In this document: positions 44,940 to 54,040 of the stretch, one piece after another
Position numbering within the stretch: position 1 is the stretch's first letter
How the letters are laid out: every line of letters starts with the position of its first letter
Assembly (NCBI GenBank): GCA_965249595.1
Contig: OZ252242.1
Coordinates: 1,922,001-1,986,000 of the forward strand
DNA length: 64,000 bases
Direction: 5' to 3'
DNA from: VXNJ01 sp965249595
Lineage (GTDB): Bacteria; Chloroflexota; UBA11872; VXNJ01
Translations under genes and position numbers: made by a program
Notes under the pieces: model-generated
What the model saw: only the letters and a program-made list of their open reading frames with translations
Database searches by the model: none
What the model was told of the DNA's origin: nothing

Positions 44940-46178
44940 ATGCGACTGGACGCCGACGAAAAGGAAATCCTCGCCGGCGCCAAAGGGGCGGCGGCCACCC
45001 GGGCAATGGAATTTCAAGTTGCCGTCGGCCGCTTTTTTGGGGCTGGTGAGATGATTCCGGTGCGATCGGCGCACCTGGCAGCCGATGCCGAATCATTGCG
45101 TGATTTTGGCAGTGAACACCTCGAGTCCTACAGCTCCGATGGGGCGCGCTTTAGCATTCCGACCACGATCAACGCCGGTGCCGCCGACCTGGACCGGCCG
45201 GGGATCCTGGGACAACGGCCGATTTGGCATCGGCGAACCGCGCGCATCTGCGACGCGCTTTCGACAATGGGCGCCCATATGTGCCACACCTGCGTTAACT
45301 ACCAGTTGCTCGATCAGCCACACCTGGGAGAACACCTCGCCTGGGGCGATACCGGTACCGTTATCTGGGCCAATTCGATCTGCGGGGCCCGTTCAAATTT
45401 CGAAGCCGGTCCGGCCGCGCTGGCAGCCGGATTAACCGGGCGCACACCGCGCTACGGATTGCACCTTGATTCAGCGCGGGCAGCCAGCGTGTTGGTGCAG
45501 ATGCGGGCGCGGCCCAGCGGGCGCGGCCAATGGAGCTCCCTCGGCGGCCTGGTCGGACGCGCCCTCAACGACTACTGGAAGATTCCATGTTTTGTCGGTG
45601 ACCCCGGCAATCCATCGCCGGATGAGCTCAAATTCTTCGGGGCAGCGCTGGCCAGCTTCGGCTCGACGCCGATGTTCCACTGGGTCGGGCTAACACCGGA
45701 GGCGCCTACCGTGGCCGCCGCCTTCGGTGGTCGCCAGCCTTCGGCCACGATCAACGTCGATGACGCGGCGGTAAATGCCTTTATGGCTGAATTTACGCCA
45801 CCCTCCGAGAGGGTCGACGTGGTCGCGTTCTCAGCTCCGCAGCTTTCGCCGTTGGAACTGGATGATCTGGCCAGGCGCTTTTCCGCCCGGCGCGTGGCGC
45901 GAAACGTGCTGTGCCTTGCCACCACCTCGCCGATGGCCCGCCTTGAGGCGGAGCGCCTGGGCGACGCCCAAATCCTCGCTGCCGCCGGCGTCGAACTGGT
46001 GGCCGGTACCTGCTTTTACGTTATGGCCCCACACGAACTGGCCAAGGACCGAAACCTCTCCACATTGGTGACCGATTCGGCCAAATTGGCCAATATCATC
46101 TCCGGATACGGGTATCAACCGGCGTTACGGACAACCGAGCAATGCGTCGACGCCGCGATCAGCGGGATCCTCAATTGA
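44940..46178 (+). CDS. Aconitase X large (catalytic) subunit
   Basis: 412 aa (formerly DUF521). Large subunit of a split aconitase-superfamily dehydratase with an iron-sulfur cofactor. MCHTCVNYQ (Cys115, Cys118), GEHLAWGDTGTVIWANS and ICGARSNFEAGPAALAAGLTGRTP match the family closely, as does GTCFYVMAP near the end. Known activities are cis-3-hydroxy-L-proline dehydratase in bacteria and phosphomevalonate dehydratase in archaea. No mevalonate gene is seen, so a hydroxyproline-type or new hydroxy-acid substrate is more likely. TTGA overlap with the small subunit. Confidence 0.9.
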   Translation: MRLDADEKEILAGAKGAAATRAMEFQVAVGRFFGAGEMIPVRSAHLAADAESLRDFGSEHLESYSSDGARFSIPTTINAGAADLDRPGILGQRPIWHRRTARICDALSTMGAHMCHTCVNYQLLDQPHLGEHLAWGDTGTVIWANSICGARSNFEAGPAALAAGLTGRTPRYGLHLDSARAASVLVQMRARPSGRGQWSSLGGLVGRALNDYWKIPCFVGDPGNPSPDELKFFGAALASFGSTPMFHWVGLTPEAPTVAAAFGGRQPSATINVDDAAVNAFMAEFTPPSERVDVVAFSAPQLSPLELDDLARRFSARRVARNVLCLATTSPMARLEAERLGDAQILAAAGVELVAGTCFYVMAPHELAKDRNLSTLVTDSAKLANIISGYGYQPALRTTEQCVDAAISGILN

Positions 46179-46639
46179 CGCGCCCGCCCGACATCGTCCT
46201 AACTGGCAACCCCGGCGTGGGATCGCCGACGGTGGGCGAGGCGCTGGTTTCGCGGTCAGGATTTTCAGCGCGCTATGACCTTGACCGTGAGAAGGGAATA
46301 TTTTCGCGGCCCGCGCATGATCTTTACCAACAAAGTTATGTCAATCGAGTATTGGTGTTTCCAACCGCCAAGGGCGGAATCGCGACATCGTGGATGCTCG
46401 CCGAGATGGCCTCGCGAAATTTGGCGCCAAAGGCGCTGATCTTCTCCTCGACCAATCCGGTCATGGTCCAGGGGGCGGTGCTGGCCGGCCTGCCGTTGAT
46501 GGCCGGTCTGCGACCCGACCCGACCGAGGCGATTGAAACCGGTGACCACGTCGAATTGGATCCGCCGGCCGGCCGCATCCGCGTCTGGCGCAATTCCGCC
46601 GAGGGCTCCCGCCCCCAATCCGATCGGAAAGAGCAGTGA
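46175..46639 (+). CDS. Aconitase X small (swivel) subunit
   Basis: 154 aa (DUF126). Supplies the swivelling domain that completes the active site. VGEALVSRSGFSARYDLDREKGIFSRP, FPTAKGGIATSWML and LIFSSTNPVMVQGAVLAGLPLMAG align with the family, and the conserved Ser in KGGIATSW is kept. A longer frame begins at 46142, but TTG 46175 gives a TTGA overlap with the large subunit and a normal start. GTGA overlap with the following sulfatase gene. Confidence 0.88.
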   Translation: MTRPPDIVLTGNPGVGSPTVGEALVSRSGFSARYDLDREKGIFSRPAHDLYQQSYVNRVLVFPTAKGGIATSWMLAEMASRNLAPKALIFSSTNPVMVQGAVLAGLPLMAGLRPDPTEAIETGDHVELDPPAGRIRVWRNSAEGSRPQSDRKEQ

Positions 46640-48075
46640 GCGATCGTCCCAATATCCTCTTTATCTCGATGGACCAGTTGCGTTACGACGCGCTGGGAAT
46701 CACCAGTGGTGGACTGGTCAAGACCCCAAACATCGATCGGTTGGCCAACGAGGGGGTCCTCTGCGAGAAGTTCTTTGTCCATTCGCCGATGTGTCAACCA
46801 TCACGGGCATCGATCTTTACCGGCCGCTTTCCGAAAGTGACCGGCGTGCGCTGGAACTGGTACGATTTGCCCGGCGGCGAACAAAACCTGGCCACCATGC
46901 TGGGCGCGGCCGGATATCACTCGATGGCCATCGGCAAGATGCACTTTACGCCGATTGAGGACAACCACGGATTTAGCGACCGCCTGTATGTCGAAGGCAA
47001 GATGTTCTCCGCGTACGATAAATACCGCTGCTACCTACGTGACAAGGGCCTCGACGGGCGGTACTTTGAACACGTGCAGGGGTGGGATGACGTCGAACAT
47101 TTCGGCGCGGCCCAGTTCCCGCTGGGCGATGCCAACTACATCGATTCATATATTGGACGCCGCGGCGTCGAGATGATCGCCGCGAACCAACAAGATCCGT
47201 GGTTCGCCTGGTTTTCGTTTTGCAATCCGCACATGCCGTTCGATCCGCCGGAGAACCACGCCGCCATGTACGACCCGGCCGACATGTCGATTCCGCCGGA
47301 TTTTGGCCGGTCCCAAACCGGCCGCTTTCCCGAGTACCGCACCAGCTCCGGTCAGAAGGATTTTTCGCTTCTCACCGAGGCCAAGCTGGCCAAAGTAAAG
47401 GCTTACTATTACGCCACCATTTCATTGGTCGACCGTGAAATTGGACGCCTCCTAGATGCCCTGGCTGAAAAGGGGGTCCTCGACGAGACGGTGATCTTTT
47501 TCTTCGCCGACCACGGCGAGATGCTGGGTCACCGCGGGGTTCTCTGGAAGGGCCGAATGCTCTACGATCACATCGTCCACACCCCGCTAATCGTCCGCTA
47601 CCCGCCCGCCTATGCCGGAGGCCAGATCGTCTCCGACCTGATCCAGGCCGTCGATTTGGTGCCAACGGTACTCGACTTTGCCGGCGTTGATGGCCATATC
47701 GGCCTGCAGGGCGCCAGCTTTAGGCACCTCTTGGCCAAGGAGGATGTGCCCTGGCGGCAATGGGCATTTGCCGAATCGCTAAATATGAAGATGCTGCGCA
47801 CCCACGAATGGAAGCTGATCCACTACGGCTCCAAACCCTACAGCGAGCTCTACGACCTGGCCCGCGACCCCCTGGAGCTAGACAACCTCTACGACGATCC
47901 GCGGTGGGCGGGCCAGCGCTTTGCGTTGACCCGGCAGTTGGCCGACGTCCTAATTGAATCTGAGGACCAGCTACCGGGACCGGCCACCGGTACGGCCTAT
48001 GAGGGGCTCTCGGGTCACCATCCAGCCCAGGAATATGGCGGCCGCGACCCGGGCCGCTTCGCGTTCGGCGATTAA
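46636..48075 (+). CDS. Sulfatase, translationally coupled to aconitase X
   Basis: 479 aa. RPNILFISMDQLRYDAL gives the first metal ligands (Asp13, Gln14), and the formylglycine motif is C53-Q-P-S-R57 in a normal CxPSR context with ASIFTGRFP. The second metal site is FADHGEMLGHRG near 295. GTG start in a GTGA overlap with the small aconitase X subunit. No signal peptide, so cytoplasmic. The coupling suggests that the aconitase X substrate carries, or arises from, a sulfate ester. Its end is only 14 bp from phoU on the other strand. Confidence 0.93.
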   Translation: MSDRPNILFISMDQLRYDALGITSGGLVKTPNIDRLANEGVLCEKFFVHSPMCQPSRASIFTGRFPKVTGVRWNWYDLPGGEQNLATMLGAAGYHSMAIGKMHFTPIEDNHGFSDRLYVEGKMFSAYDKYRCYLRDKGLDGRYFEHVQGWDDVEHFGAAQFPLGDANYIDSYIGRRGVEMIAANQQDPWFAWFSFCNPHMPFDPPENHAAMYDPADMSIPPDFGRSQTGRFPEYRTSSGQKDFSLLTEAKLAKVKAYYYATISLVDREIGRLLDALAEKGVLDETVIFFFADHGEMLGHRGVLWKGRMLYDHIVHTPLIVRYPPAYAGGQIVSDLIQAVDLVPTVLDFAGVDGHIGLQGASFRHLLAKEDVPWRQWAFAESLNMKMLRTHEWKLIHYGSKPYSELYDLARDPLELDNLYDDPRWAGQRFALTRQLADVLIESEDQLPGPATGTAYEGLSGHHPAQEYGGRDPGRFAFGD

Positions 48076-48089
48076 CTGGCGGCGAAGCC

Positions 48090-48764
48090 TTACCCGATCT
48101 CGTAAAGACCGCCCTGCTTGCCGGTGATGAAATAGTGCGCGCGCTCGGCAATATTCACCGAGCGGTCGGCTATTCGTTCGAGTGAATGGGCAATCCAGAT
48201 CAAGTAGGTCGCGCGCCGGATCGCCGCAGGGTCTTCCAGCATGTAGGAAAGCAACTCGCGCAAAACCTGCTGGTAGAGCTCGTCGATTTGGTCATCGGTT
48301 TGGCGCACCACAATTGCCCGCTCAACATCGCGTTCGGTGAACGAGAGCATCGACGTGTGCAACATCCCGGTGGCAATTTCGGCCATCCGCGGGATGTCGA
48401 TCAGTGGTTTAAGGGGCGGTTCGGCGCCGATTTGAATTGCGATCTTGGCAATGCCCTCGGCATAGTCGCCCACCCGCTCCAATTCGGCCGCGATCAGCAG
48501 CACCGAAATGATCTGCCGAAGATCCGCCGCCATCGGCGCCTGCATCGCAATCAATTCGATGCATTGTTCCTGGATGGCCAGCTCTTTTTCATCAATCTGG
48601 TCATCGCTGGCAACTACCAAGCTTGCCAACTCCAAATCACGATTGCGCAGGGCCCTGATCGATTCGGTAATCGCAAGCTCAACCAGGTTGGCCAGGATGA
48701 TCAATTCATCCTGGACTGACTCCAGGCTCTTGCTGTATTCACGGCGCCGACGAAATGGTGACAT
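48090..48764 (-). CDS. phoU: Phosphate transport regulator PhoU
   Basis: 224 aa, all-helical, two PhoU domains of three helices each. Conserved metal-binding stretches appear as ELERVGDYAEGIAKIA and HSLERIADRSVNIAE. PhoU connects PstB to the PhoR kinase and represses the Pho response when phosphate is high. Last gene of the phoB-phoR-pstSCAB-phoU locus, 5 bp after pstB. Normal length. Confidence 0.97.
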   Translation of the reverse strand: MSPFRRRREYSKSLESVQDELIILANLVELAITESIRALRNRDLELASLVVASDDQIDEKELAIQEQCIELIAMQAPMAADLRQIISVLLIAAELERVGDYAEGIAKIAIQIGAEPPLKPLIDIPRMAEIATGMLHTSMLSFTERDVERAIVVRQTDDQIDELYQQVLRELLSYMLEDPAAIRRATYLIWIAHSLERIADRSVNIAERAHYFITGKQGGLYEIG

Positions 48765-48769
48765 TTTCG

Positions 48770-49609
48770 TTATCCAAACCGGCCGGTGATGTAGGCTTCC
48801 GTCCGCTCGTCAGACGGATTGGTGAAGATTTTTTGGGTCTCATCAAGTTCGACCAGCTCACCGGCCCCGTTGTTGTCATTTAGGAAAAAGGCGGTCAGGT
48901 CGGAGATTCGCGCCGCCTGTTGCATGTTATGGGTGACGATCACGATCGTGAACCGTTCACGCAGTTCGCGGATTAGGTCCTCGATCTTGGTAGTCGCGAT
49001 TGGGTCAAGGGCCGAACAGGGTTCGTCCATAAGGATTACTTCGGGTTCAACGGCGATCGCCCGGGCGATGCAGAGGCGTTGCTGCTGCCCGCCGGAGAGG
49101 GTCAGGGCGGATTTTTTTAGATCGTCTTTGACTTCATTCCAAAGTGCCGCCTGTCGCAGCGAACGTTCGACCAAATCGTCCATGTCGCCCTTAAACCCGT
49201 TGACTTTGGGGCCGAAGGCAACGTTTTGGTAGATCGATTTGGGAAACGGATTTGGCTTTTGAAAGACCATTCCGATCCGCCGCCGTACTTCAACCGGATC
49301 AACGTCTCGGCCAAATACATCGCGTCCGCGGTATAGGACCCGACCTTTAACGGATGTATTGCGCACCATCTCGTTGAGGCGGTTAAAAAGGCGCAAGTAG
49401 GTGCTTTTGCCGCAGCCCGACGGCCCGATGATGGAGGTCACCTGGTTCTGCGGGATGGTCAATGAAATATCGCTGAGGACCTGGTTATCGCCGTACCAAA
49501 AGCTCACCTCTTCGGTGGCTAGCACCGGCGCCGGTTCGACCCGATCGGGGCGCACGGCTATGGCAAGCTCATCACGCTGACGGTCCCGGGTCGCTGGCAG
49601 ATCGATCAT
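48770..49609 (-). CDS. pstB: Phosphate ABC transporter ATPase PstB
   Basis: 279 aa. Walker A GPSGCGKST, signature LSGGQQQRLCIARA, Walker B VILMDEPCSALDP, and VTHNMQQAARISD with the H-loop. EAYITGRFG at the end is typical of PstB. An N-terminal extension of about 30 residues precedes the core. ATGA overlap with pstA. Couples ATP hydrolysis to phosphate import. Confidence 0.98.
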   Translation of the reverse strand: MIDLPATRDRQRDELAIAVRPDRVEPAPVLATEEVSFWYGDNQVLSDISLTIPQNQVTSIIGPSGCGKSTYLRLFNRLNEMVRNTSVKGRVLYRGRDVFGRDVDPVEVRRRIGMVFQKPNPFPKSIYQNVAFGPKVNGFKGDMDDLVERSLRQAALWNEVKDDLKKSALTLSGGQQQRLCIARAIAVEPEVILMDEPCSALDPIATTKIEDLIRELRERFTIVIVTHNMQQAARISDLTAFFLNDNNGAGELVELDETQKIFTNPSDERTEAYITGRFG

Positions 49610-50493
49610 CGGTTGGCTCGTTCAAATCGGTTTCGGAGGATGATCGCGGTCAGATTGGCCACCAGCAGGACGGCCAGCAATACGACAATCCCACCCGCCG
49701 CCAGGCTGGAAAACTGCGGGTTAGGCAGCGAAACCCAATTAAATATCTGAATCGGCAGGACGGTAAAAAGATCCATCGGCCCCTGTGGATCGAATGCGAT
49801 GTAGGTCAATGCCCCGATGGTAATCAAAGGCGCGGTCTCGCCGATGGCTCTCGCCAACGCCAAGATCGTTCCGGTAAGGATTCCCGGCATCGCCGCCGGC
49901 AGAACCGCTTTGTATACAACCTCCCAGCGGCTCGCGCCCAGCGCATAGCCACCTTCGCGCAGCGAATCGGGGACCGCTCTGATAGCTTCGCGGGTAGCCA
50001 CGATGATGATCGGAAGCACCAGCAACGACATGGTCAGGGCGCCGGCGACTATTGAACGGCCAAGCCCCATCGAACGCACGAACAATCCCAGGCCAAGCAA
50101 TCCATAAACGACCGAAGGCACGCCGGCCAGGTTGGCGATGTTGATTTGAATGATGCGCGTCAATTTGTTGGCAGGCGCATATTCCTCCAGATATATGGCG
50201 GACGCGACTCCCAGCGGGAACGCAATCAAGGCCGTAAATCCAATGAGCCAAAGGCTACCCAGTAGAGCCGACCGCAGTCCGGACTGTTCAGGAAATCGGG
50301 ATGGAAAGCTGGTCAGGAACGCCAGGTCGATTTCGGGAATTCCGCGGGAGAAGACATCGATAAGCAGGGCTGCCAAGACCACCACCGCCGCCACCACCGC
50401 CGCCAGCGTCATCACATGAAACACGCGCGCGCGCAGGCGACGTAGGCGGTTCGACTGGCGGCTGGCCGAAAACACCGCGTTCTCTCGGCTCAT
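49606..50493 (-). CDS. pstA: Phosphate ABC transporter permease PstA
   Basis: 295 aa, six hydrophobic helices. The EAA-type loop contact is GGYALGASRWEVVYKAVLPAAMPGILTG, near residues 170-200. AIYLEEYAP and GIPEIDLAFLTSFPS are PstA features. ATGA overlaps with pstC upstream and pstB downstream indicate coupled translation of the membrane complex. Confidence 0.97.
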   Translation of the reverse strand: MSRENAVFSASRQSNRLRRLRARVFHVMTLAAVVAAVVVLAALLIDVFSRGIPEIDLAFLTSFPSRFPEQSGLRSALLGSLWLIGFTALIAFPLGVASAIYLEEYAPANKLTRIIQINIANLAGVPSVVYGLLGLGLFVRSMGLGRSIVAGALTMSLLVLPIIIVATREAIRAVPDSLREGGYALGASRWEVVYKAVLPAAMPGILTGTILALARAIGETAPLITIGALTYIAFDPQGPMDLFTVLPIQIFNWVSLPNPQFSSLAAGGIVVLLAVLLVANLTAIILRNRFERANR

Positions 50494-51530
50494 TCGTACA
50501 CCTCGCGGAACCGGTGGACCAGCCAGTCACCGGCAAGGTTCATGGCGAAGGTCATTGCAAATAGCAGCGTGCCGACCGCAAATATCGTTTGGTATTCGAT
50601 CGTGCCCTGCTGGGTATCTCCCAGCGAAACCTGAACAATGAAGGCGGTCATGGTCTCCATCGAGGAGAGCAGATCGAATCCCATCCGTGGTTGTTGGCCG
50701 GCCGCAATCGAGACAATCATGGTCTCGCCGACGGCCCGTGAAACCGACAAGATTACCGCCGCCAGGATGCCGGAAAGGGCGGCCGGGACAATCACCCGGG
50801 TGGCGGTCTCCAGCTTGGTGGACCCGAGGGCGTAGGCTCCTTCGCGCAGCCCGCCGGGCACTGCTTGCAGGGCATCCTCGGTAATCGAGGCCATCATCGG
50901 CAAGATCATAAAGCCCATTACGATGCCGGCCGAGAGCACGTTAAAGACACTGGCGTCGGGAAATATCTCGCGCAGGATCGGCGTTACAAACAGCAACGCA
51001 AAATAACCGTAAACGACCGTTGGAATGCCGGCCAATAGCTCAAGCAGTGGTTTGAGGATCGAACGCCATCGCGGAGCCGCAAATTCGGACATGAAAATTG
51101 CCGCCAGCAGCCCCAGCGGAACCGCGAACGCCATACCCACCGCGGCCACGACCAAAGTGCCGTTGACCAGCGGCAGCACCCCGAAGCTCTTCGACACAAA
51201 TAACGGCGTCCAGCGCGTACCGGTGAGGAAATCCCACGGCGAAATGTGGGTGAAGAACTGGAACGTCTCGCCTAGCAGGGTAACGATGATGCCGATCGTC
51301 GTGAGGACCGAGACGGCGGCGGCGGCAAAGAGGATCGCCCGGACCAATCCCTCGGTGATCGTCCGCTTGCGGCGCGGCGAGAGGTCGATTGCCTGGTCGT
51401 CCGGCGATGAAATATCTGCTGCAGCCAATTCAGGCGTCCCCGGCCCCGACAATTTTTCGCGCTGCTGGTGCCGCGCCAGCAGCTCTAGTGAGCCGATCCG
51501 GCGGCCGCGCGCCGCCGGATCGGCAACCAT
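50490..51530 (-). CDS. pstC: Phosphate ABC transporter permease PstC
   Basis: 346 aa. A charged N-terminal cytoplasmic stretch of about 60 residues, then six helices. The coupling loop is REGAYALGSTKLETATRVIVPAALSGI. FTHISPWDFLTGTRWTPLF lies in the first periplasmic segment, as in other PstC proteins. The N-terminal stretch is longer than usual. It lies 17 bp after pstS and overlaps pstA by ATGA. Confidence 0.97.
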   Translation of the reverse strand: MVADPAARGRRIGSLELLARHQQREKLSGPGTPELAAADISSPDDQAIDLSPRRKRTITEGLVRAILFAAAAVSVLTTIGIIVTLLGETFQFFTHISPWDFLTGTRWTPLFVSKSFGVLPLVNGTLVVAAVGMAFAVPLGLLAAIFMSEFAAPRWRSILKPLLELLAGIPTVVYGYFALLFVTPILREIFPDASVFNVLSAGIVMGFMILPMMASITEDALQAVPGGLREGAYALGSTKLETATRVIVPAALSGILAAVILSVSRAVGETMIVSIAAGQQPRMGFDLLSSMETMTAFIVQVSLGDTQQGTIEYQTIFAVGTLLFAMTFAMNLAGDWLVHRFREVYE

Positions 51531-51547
51531 TGTCCGGCAAGCTGCCG

Positions 51548-52579
51548 TTAGCGGCTATTGAAGATATCCAATTGCCGGGCGTACATTTCGTCCGGCAGGG
51601 CTACATAGCCCACGTCGGCGGCGATATCTTTGGCGGTTTCCAGATAAAACTCGATGAACGCCGAAACCTCGGGGCGGGCGGCCGCCGGCGTGCTCACGTA
51701 GAAAAATAACGGCCGCGAAAGCGGAGCATAACTGCCGTCATTGACGGTGCCTTCCGTGGGTAGCACACAACCGGTGCCGTCGTCGACGGACAGCAGTTTG
51801 AGTCGATCGGCATTGGCGGAATAGTAGGCCAACCCAAAGAATCCGGTGGCGCTGGTATCGCCGGCTATGCCCTGAACGAGAACGTTGTCGTCCTCCGAGG
51901 GCGTAAAGTCGCCGCGGCTTGCACCCTCCTGCCCGTTTATCGCATCGGTGAAATAGTCGTAAGTTCCAGAGTCAACGCCGGGACCGTAGAGGATTAATTC
52001 GCGATCGGGAAATCCGTCCCGAACCTGCGACCAGTTGGTGACTGCGCCTTCCGACTCCGGTCCCCAGATCTTTTCCAGTTCCGCAACGGTCAGGCATTGC
52101 ACCCAGTCGTTGGCCGGATTGGCAACCACGGCCAGGCCATCAAAGGCGACGATCAATTCGACGTAGTCGACAGTATTTTCAGCACAAGTGGCCATCTCCA
52201 CTTCTTTGATAGCCCGCGATGCGTTGGATAGATCGGTCTCGCCGATGCAGAATTTATTAAAGCCGCCGCCCGAACCGGAGATCCCGACTGGGATCCGAAC
52301 CTTGGGATGGATTTTTGTAAATTCCTCGGCTACGGCCTGGGTTATCGGTCCTACCGTCGACGATCCGTCGGCCAGGATCGTTCCCGATAGCTCAACCGTC
52401 ACCGGCCCATCATCAGCCGCCGTTGTTGCTATGTTGCTTGCCGATTGGTCGGCGACCGGCGCCGAGGGCCCGCTATCGCCGCAAGCGGCAAGCACCGCGG
52501 CGGCCGCCACTCCTGCCCCCGCAAACATAATCCGACGTCGCGAAAGACTGCTCAACAGTTGGTTCCTATTGATCATCAA
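51548..52579 (-). CDS. pstS: Phosphate-binding lipoprotein PstS
   Basis: 343 aa. The export signal has twin arginines (SRRRIMFAG), a hydrophobic run and the lipobox LAAC with the lipidated Cys near 33, so a Tat-exported, lipid-anchored protein is likely. The PBP domain includes DGSSTVGPITQAVAEEF and SGSGGGFNKFCIGETDLSNASR, which carry phosphate-contact Ser and Asp residues. LYGPGVDSGTYDYFTDAI follows. First gene of pstSCAB-phoU. GGGAA is 7 nt before the ATG. Confidence 0.95.
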   Translation of the reverse strand: MMINRNQLLSSLSRRRIMFAGAGVAAAAVLAACGDSGPSAPVADQSASNIATTAADDGPVTVELSGTILADGSSTVGPITQAVAEEFTKIHPKVRIPVGISGSGGGFNKFCIGETDLSNASRAIKEVEMATCAENTVDYVELIVAFDGLAVVANPANDWVQCLTVAELEKIWGPESEGAVTNWSQVRDGFPDRELILYGPGVDSGTYDYFTDAINGQEGASRGDFTPSEDDNVLVQGIAGDTSATGFFGLAYYSANADRLKLLSVDDGTGCVLPTEGTVNDGSYAPLSRPLFFYVSTPAAARPEVSAFIEFYLETAKDIAADVGYVALPDEMYARQLDIFNSR

Positions 52580-52688
52580 TGGGTTCCCAGGGCGATTTCA
52601 ATTCGCCTCGACACCACAAAGATATAAGCCACCACCGATTGCCCTGGCGGCCAATGTAAACGCTAGATCAAATTCGGATACCGGTCGC
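52580..52688 (-). promoter_or_regulatory. Probable pst promoter region
   Basis: 109 bp between phoR and pstS on the same strand, AT-richer than the surrounding genes. Minus-strand TTTACA and a TTATATC stretch are present, but the spacing does not fit one promoter and no tandem Pho box is evident. A separate, phosphate-controlled promoter is expected here from the gene order. Confidence 0.3.
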
Positions 52689-54023
52689 CTAAACGTCGCT
52701 GCCAGAACCCGCAGCGGCGGCATGGTCTCGCCGTTGCGGGAGAGTGATGACAAATTCCGACCCCGCTCCGAGGCCTTTCGAATCAACCTTGATTTTTCCG
52801 CCGTGCAGATCGACCATGCGGCTGGCGATCGGCAGTCCCAAACCGGTACCCGAGCTGCCGCGCGACGAATCCACTTTGAAAAATCGTTCAAAGATTCGAC
52901 CAGTCTGCTCGGGATCCAATCCAATTCCCTCGTCGGCGACACTGACCGCTGCGTCACCGGCGAAGACGGCGACCGAGACGTGGACCGAATTACCCGGCGG
53001 GGTGAATTTGATGGCATTGAGAAGGACATTGGCTACCGCGAGCTCAAGCTTGGCCTTGTCAGCCTCCACCGACACCGGGCAGCTGCACGATTCGATTAGC
53101 TCCACGCCCGAGCGCTTAGCCAACTGGGCAAACCGGGAGCTCAGTCCCATCACCATCATCGACAGGTCGAATACTTCCCAGTCAATCCGGTCGGTGAGGG
53201 CATCGGCCTTGGCTGCGGCGATTACGTCGTCGGTCAGGGCGGTCAGGCGATCGGATTCGTTTTCGATGCGCGCGATGAAATCGACACGCATCCGTTCATC
53301 GGCGGCCGCACCGGCGCTGAGCGCATCGCACAAGGATTTGATTGCCGCCACCGGGGTGCGCAAATCGTGTGAAAGATTGGCGATCAAATCGCGTTGTGCG
53401 GTGCGCTGGTCCTCGATCTCGGTTACATCATGCAGCAATAGCAGCATCCGCCCGCGGCCGGTACCGGCGATCGGTGTGGCTACCGCTTGCAGGGTGATGT
53501 TCAGGTGCAACGGGCGCAGCAGGCGCCGTTGTGTGCTATTGGCGGTGCGGGCGGCCGCGACCAATGCAACCACCTCCATGTCGCGGGCCAGGCGGGTTAG
53601 CGTGAGCGATGCCATATCCGATTTGCCGGCATCGAGAATGCGCCGGGCGGCCGGATTGATCATCTCGATGTGCTCATCGGGGCCAATTACCACAACTCCA
53701 TCGGCCATGTTGGACAGCAGCGAAGTCAGTGCGCGGGCACGTCCCTCACCGTAGTGCAATCTGGCCGCCACCCTCTCGGCGGCGGCGGCGTAGCGCGGCA
53801 CATCATGGCCGAAAAAGCCCAACGTTTTGGCAACCGCCGCCATTTGGCTGGTGAATCGAAGTTGCCTCGCTCGCCAATACATCCCCAGTCCCAGTCCGAT
53901 CAGGCCGCCTATCGGCAAAGCCGCCGCCGCCGCCCAGCTGAGATGTCCGCTGGTCAGCAGGGCCCCGAGGGATGCTGCGAACGCGCCGGCCAGCGCAGCG
54001 AGCAGCCAAGTTCGATCACCCAT
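52689..54023 (-). CDS. phoR: Sensor histidine kinase, PhoR-like
   Basis: 444 aa. Two N-terminal transmembrane helices (about 5-25 and 30-50) with almost no periplasmic loop, a PAS domain around 98-200, HisKA with phospho-acceptor His219 in NLSHDLRTP, and HATPase with N-box NVLLNAIKFTP, DEGIGLD and GTGLGLPI. The lack of an external sensor domain agrees with PhoR kinases that read phosphate through PstSCAB-PhoU. Located between phoB and pstS, which supports the name. Confidence 0.93.
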   Translation of the reverse strand: MGDRTWLLAALAGAFAASLGALLTSGHLSWAAAAALPIGGLIGLGLGMYWRARQLRFTSQMAAVAKTLGFFGHDVPRYAAAAERVAARLHYGEGRARALTSLLSNMADGVVVIGPDEHIEMINPAARRILDAGKSDMASLTLTRLARDMEVVALVAAARTANSTQRRLLRPLHLNITLQAVATPIAGTGRGRMLLLLHDVTEIEDQRTAQRDLIANLSHDLRTPVAAIKSLCDALSAGAAADERMRVDFIARIENESDRLTALTDDVIAAAKADALTDRIDWEVFDLSMMVMGLSSRFAQLAKRSGVELIESCSCPVSVEADKAKLELAVANVLLNAIKFTPPGNSVHVSVAVFAGDAAVSVADEGIGLDPEQTGRIFERFFKVDSSRGSSGTGLGLPIASRMVDLHGGKIKVDSKGLGAGSEFVITLPQRRDHAAAAGSGSDV

Positions 54024-54040
54024 GGCCGTCGTCAGCGCCG

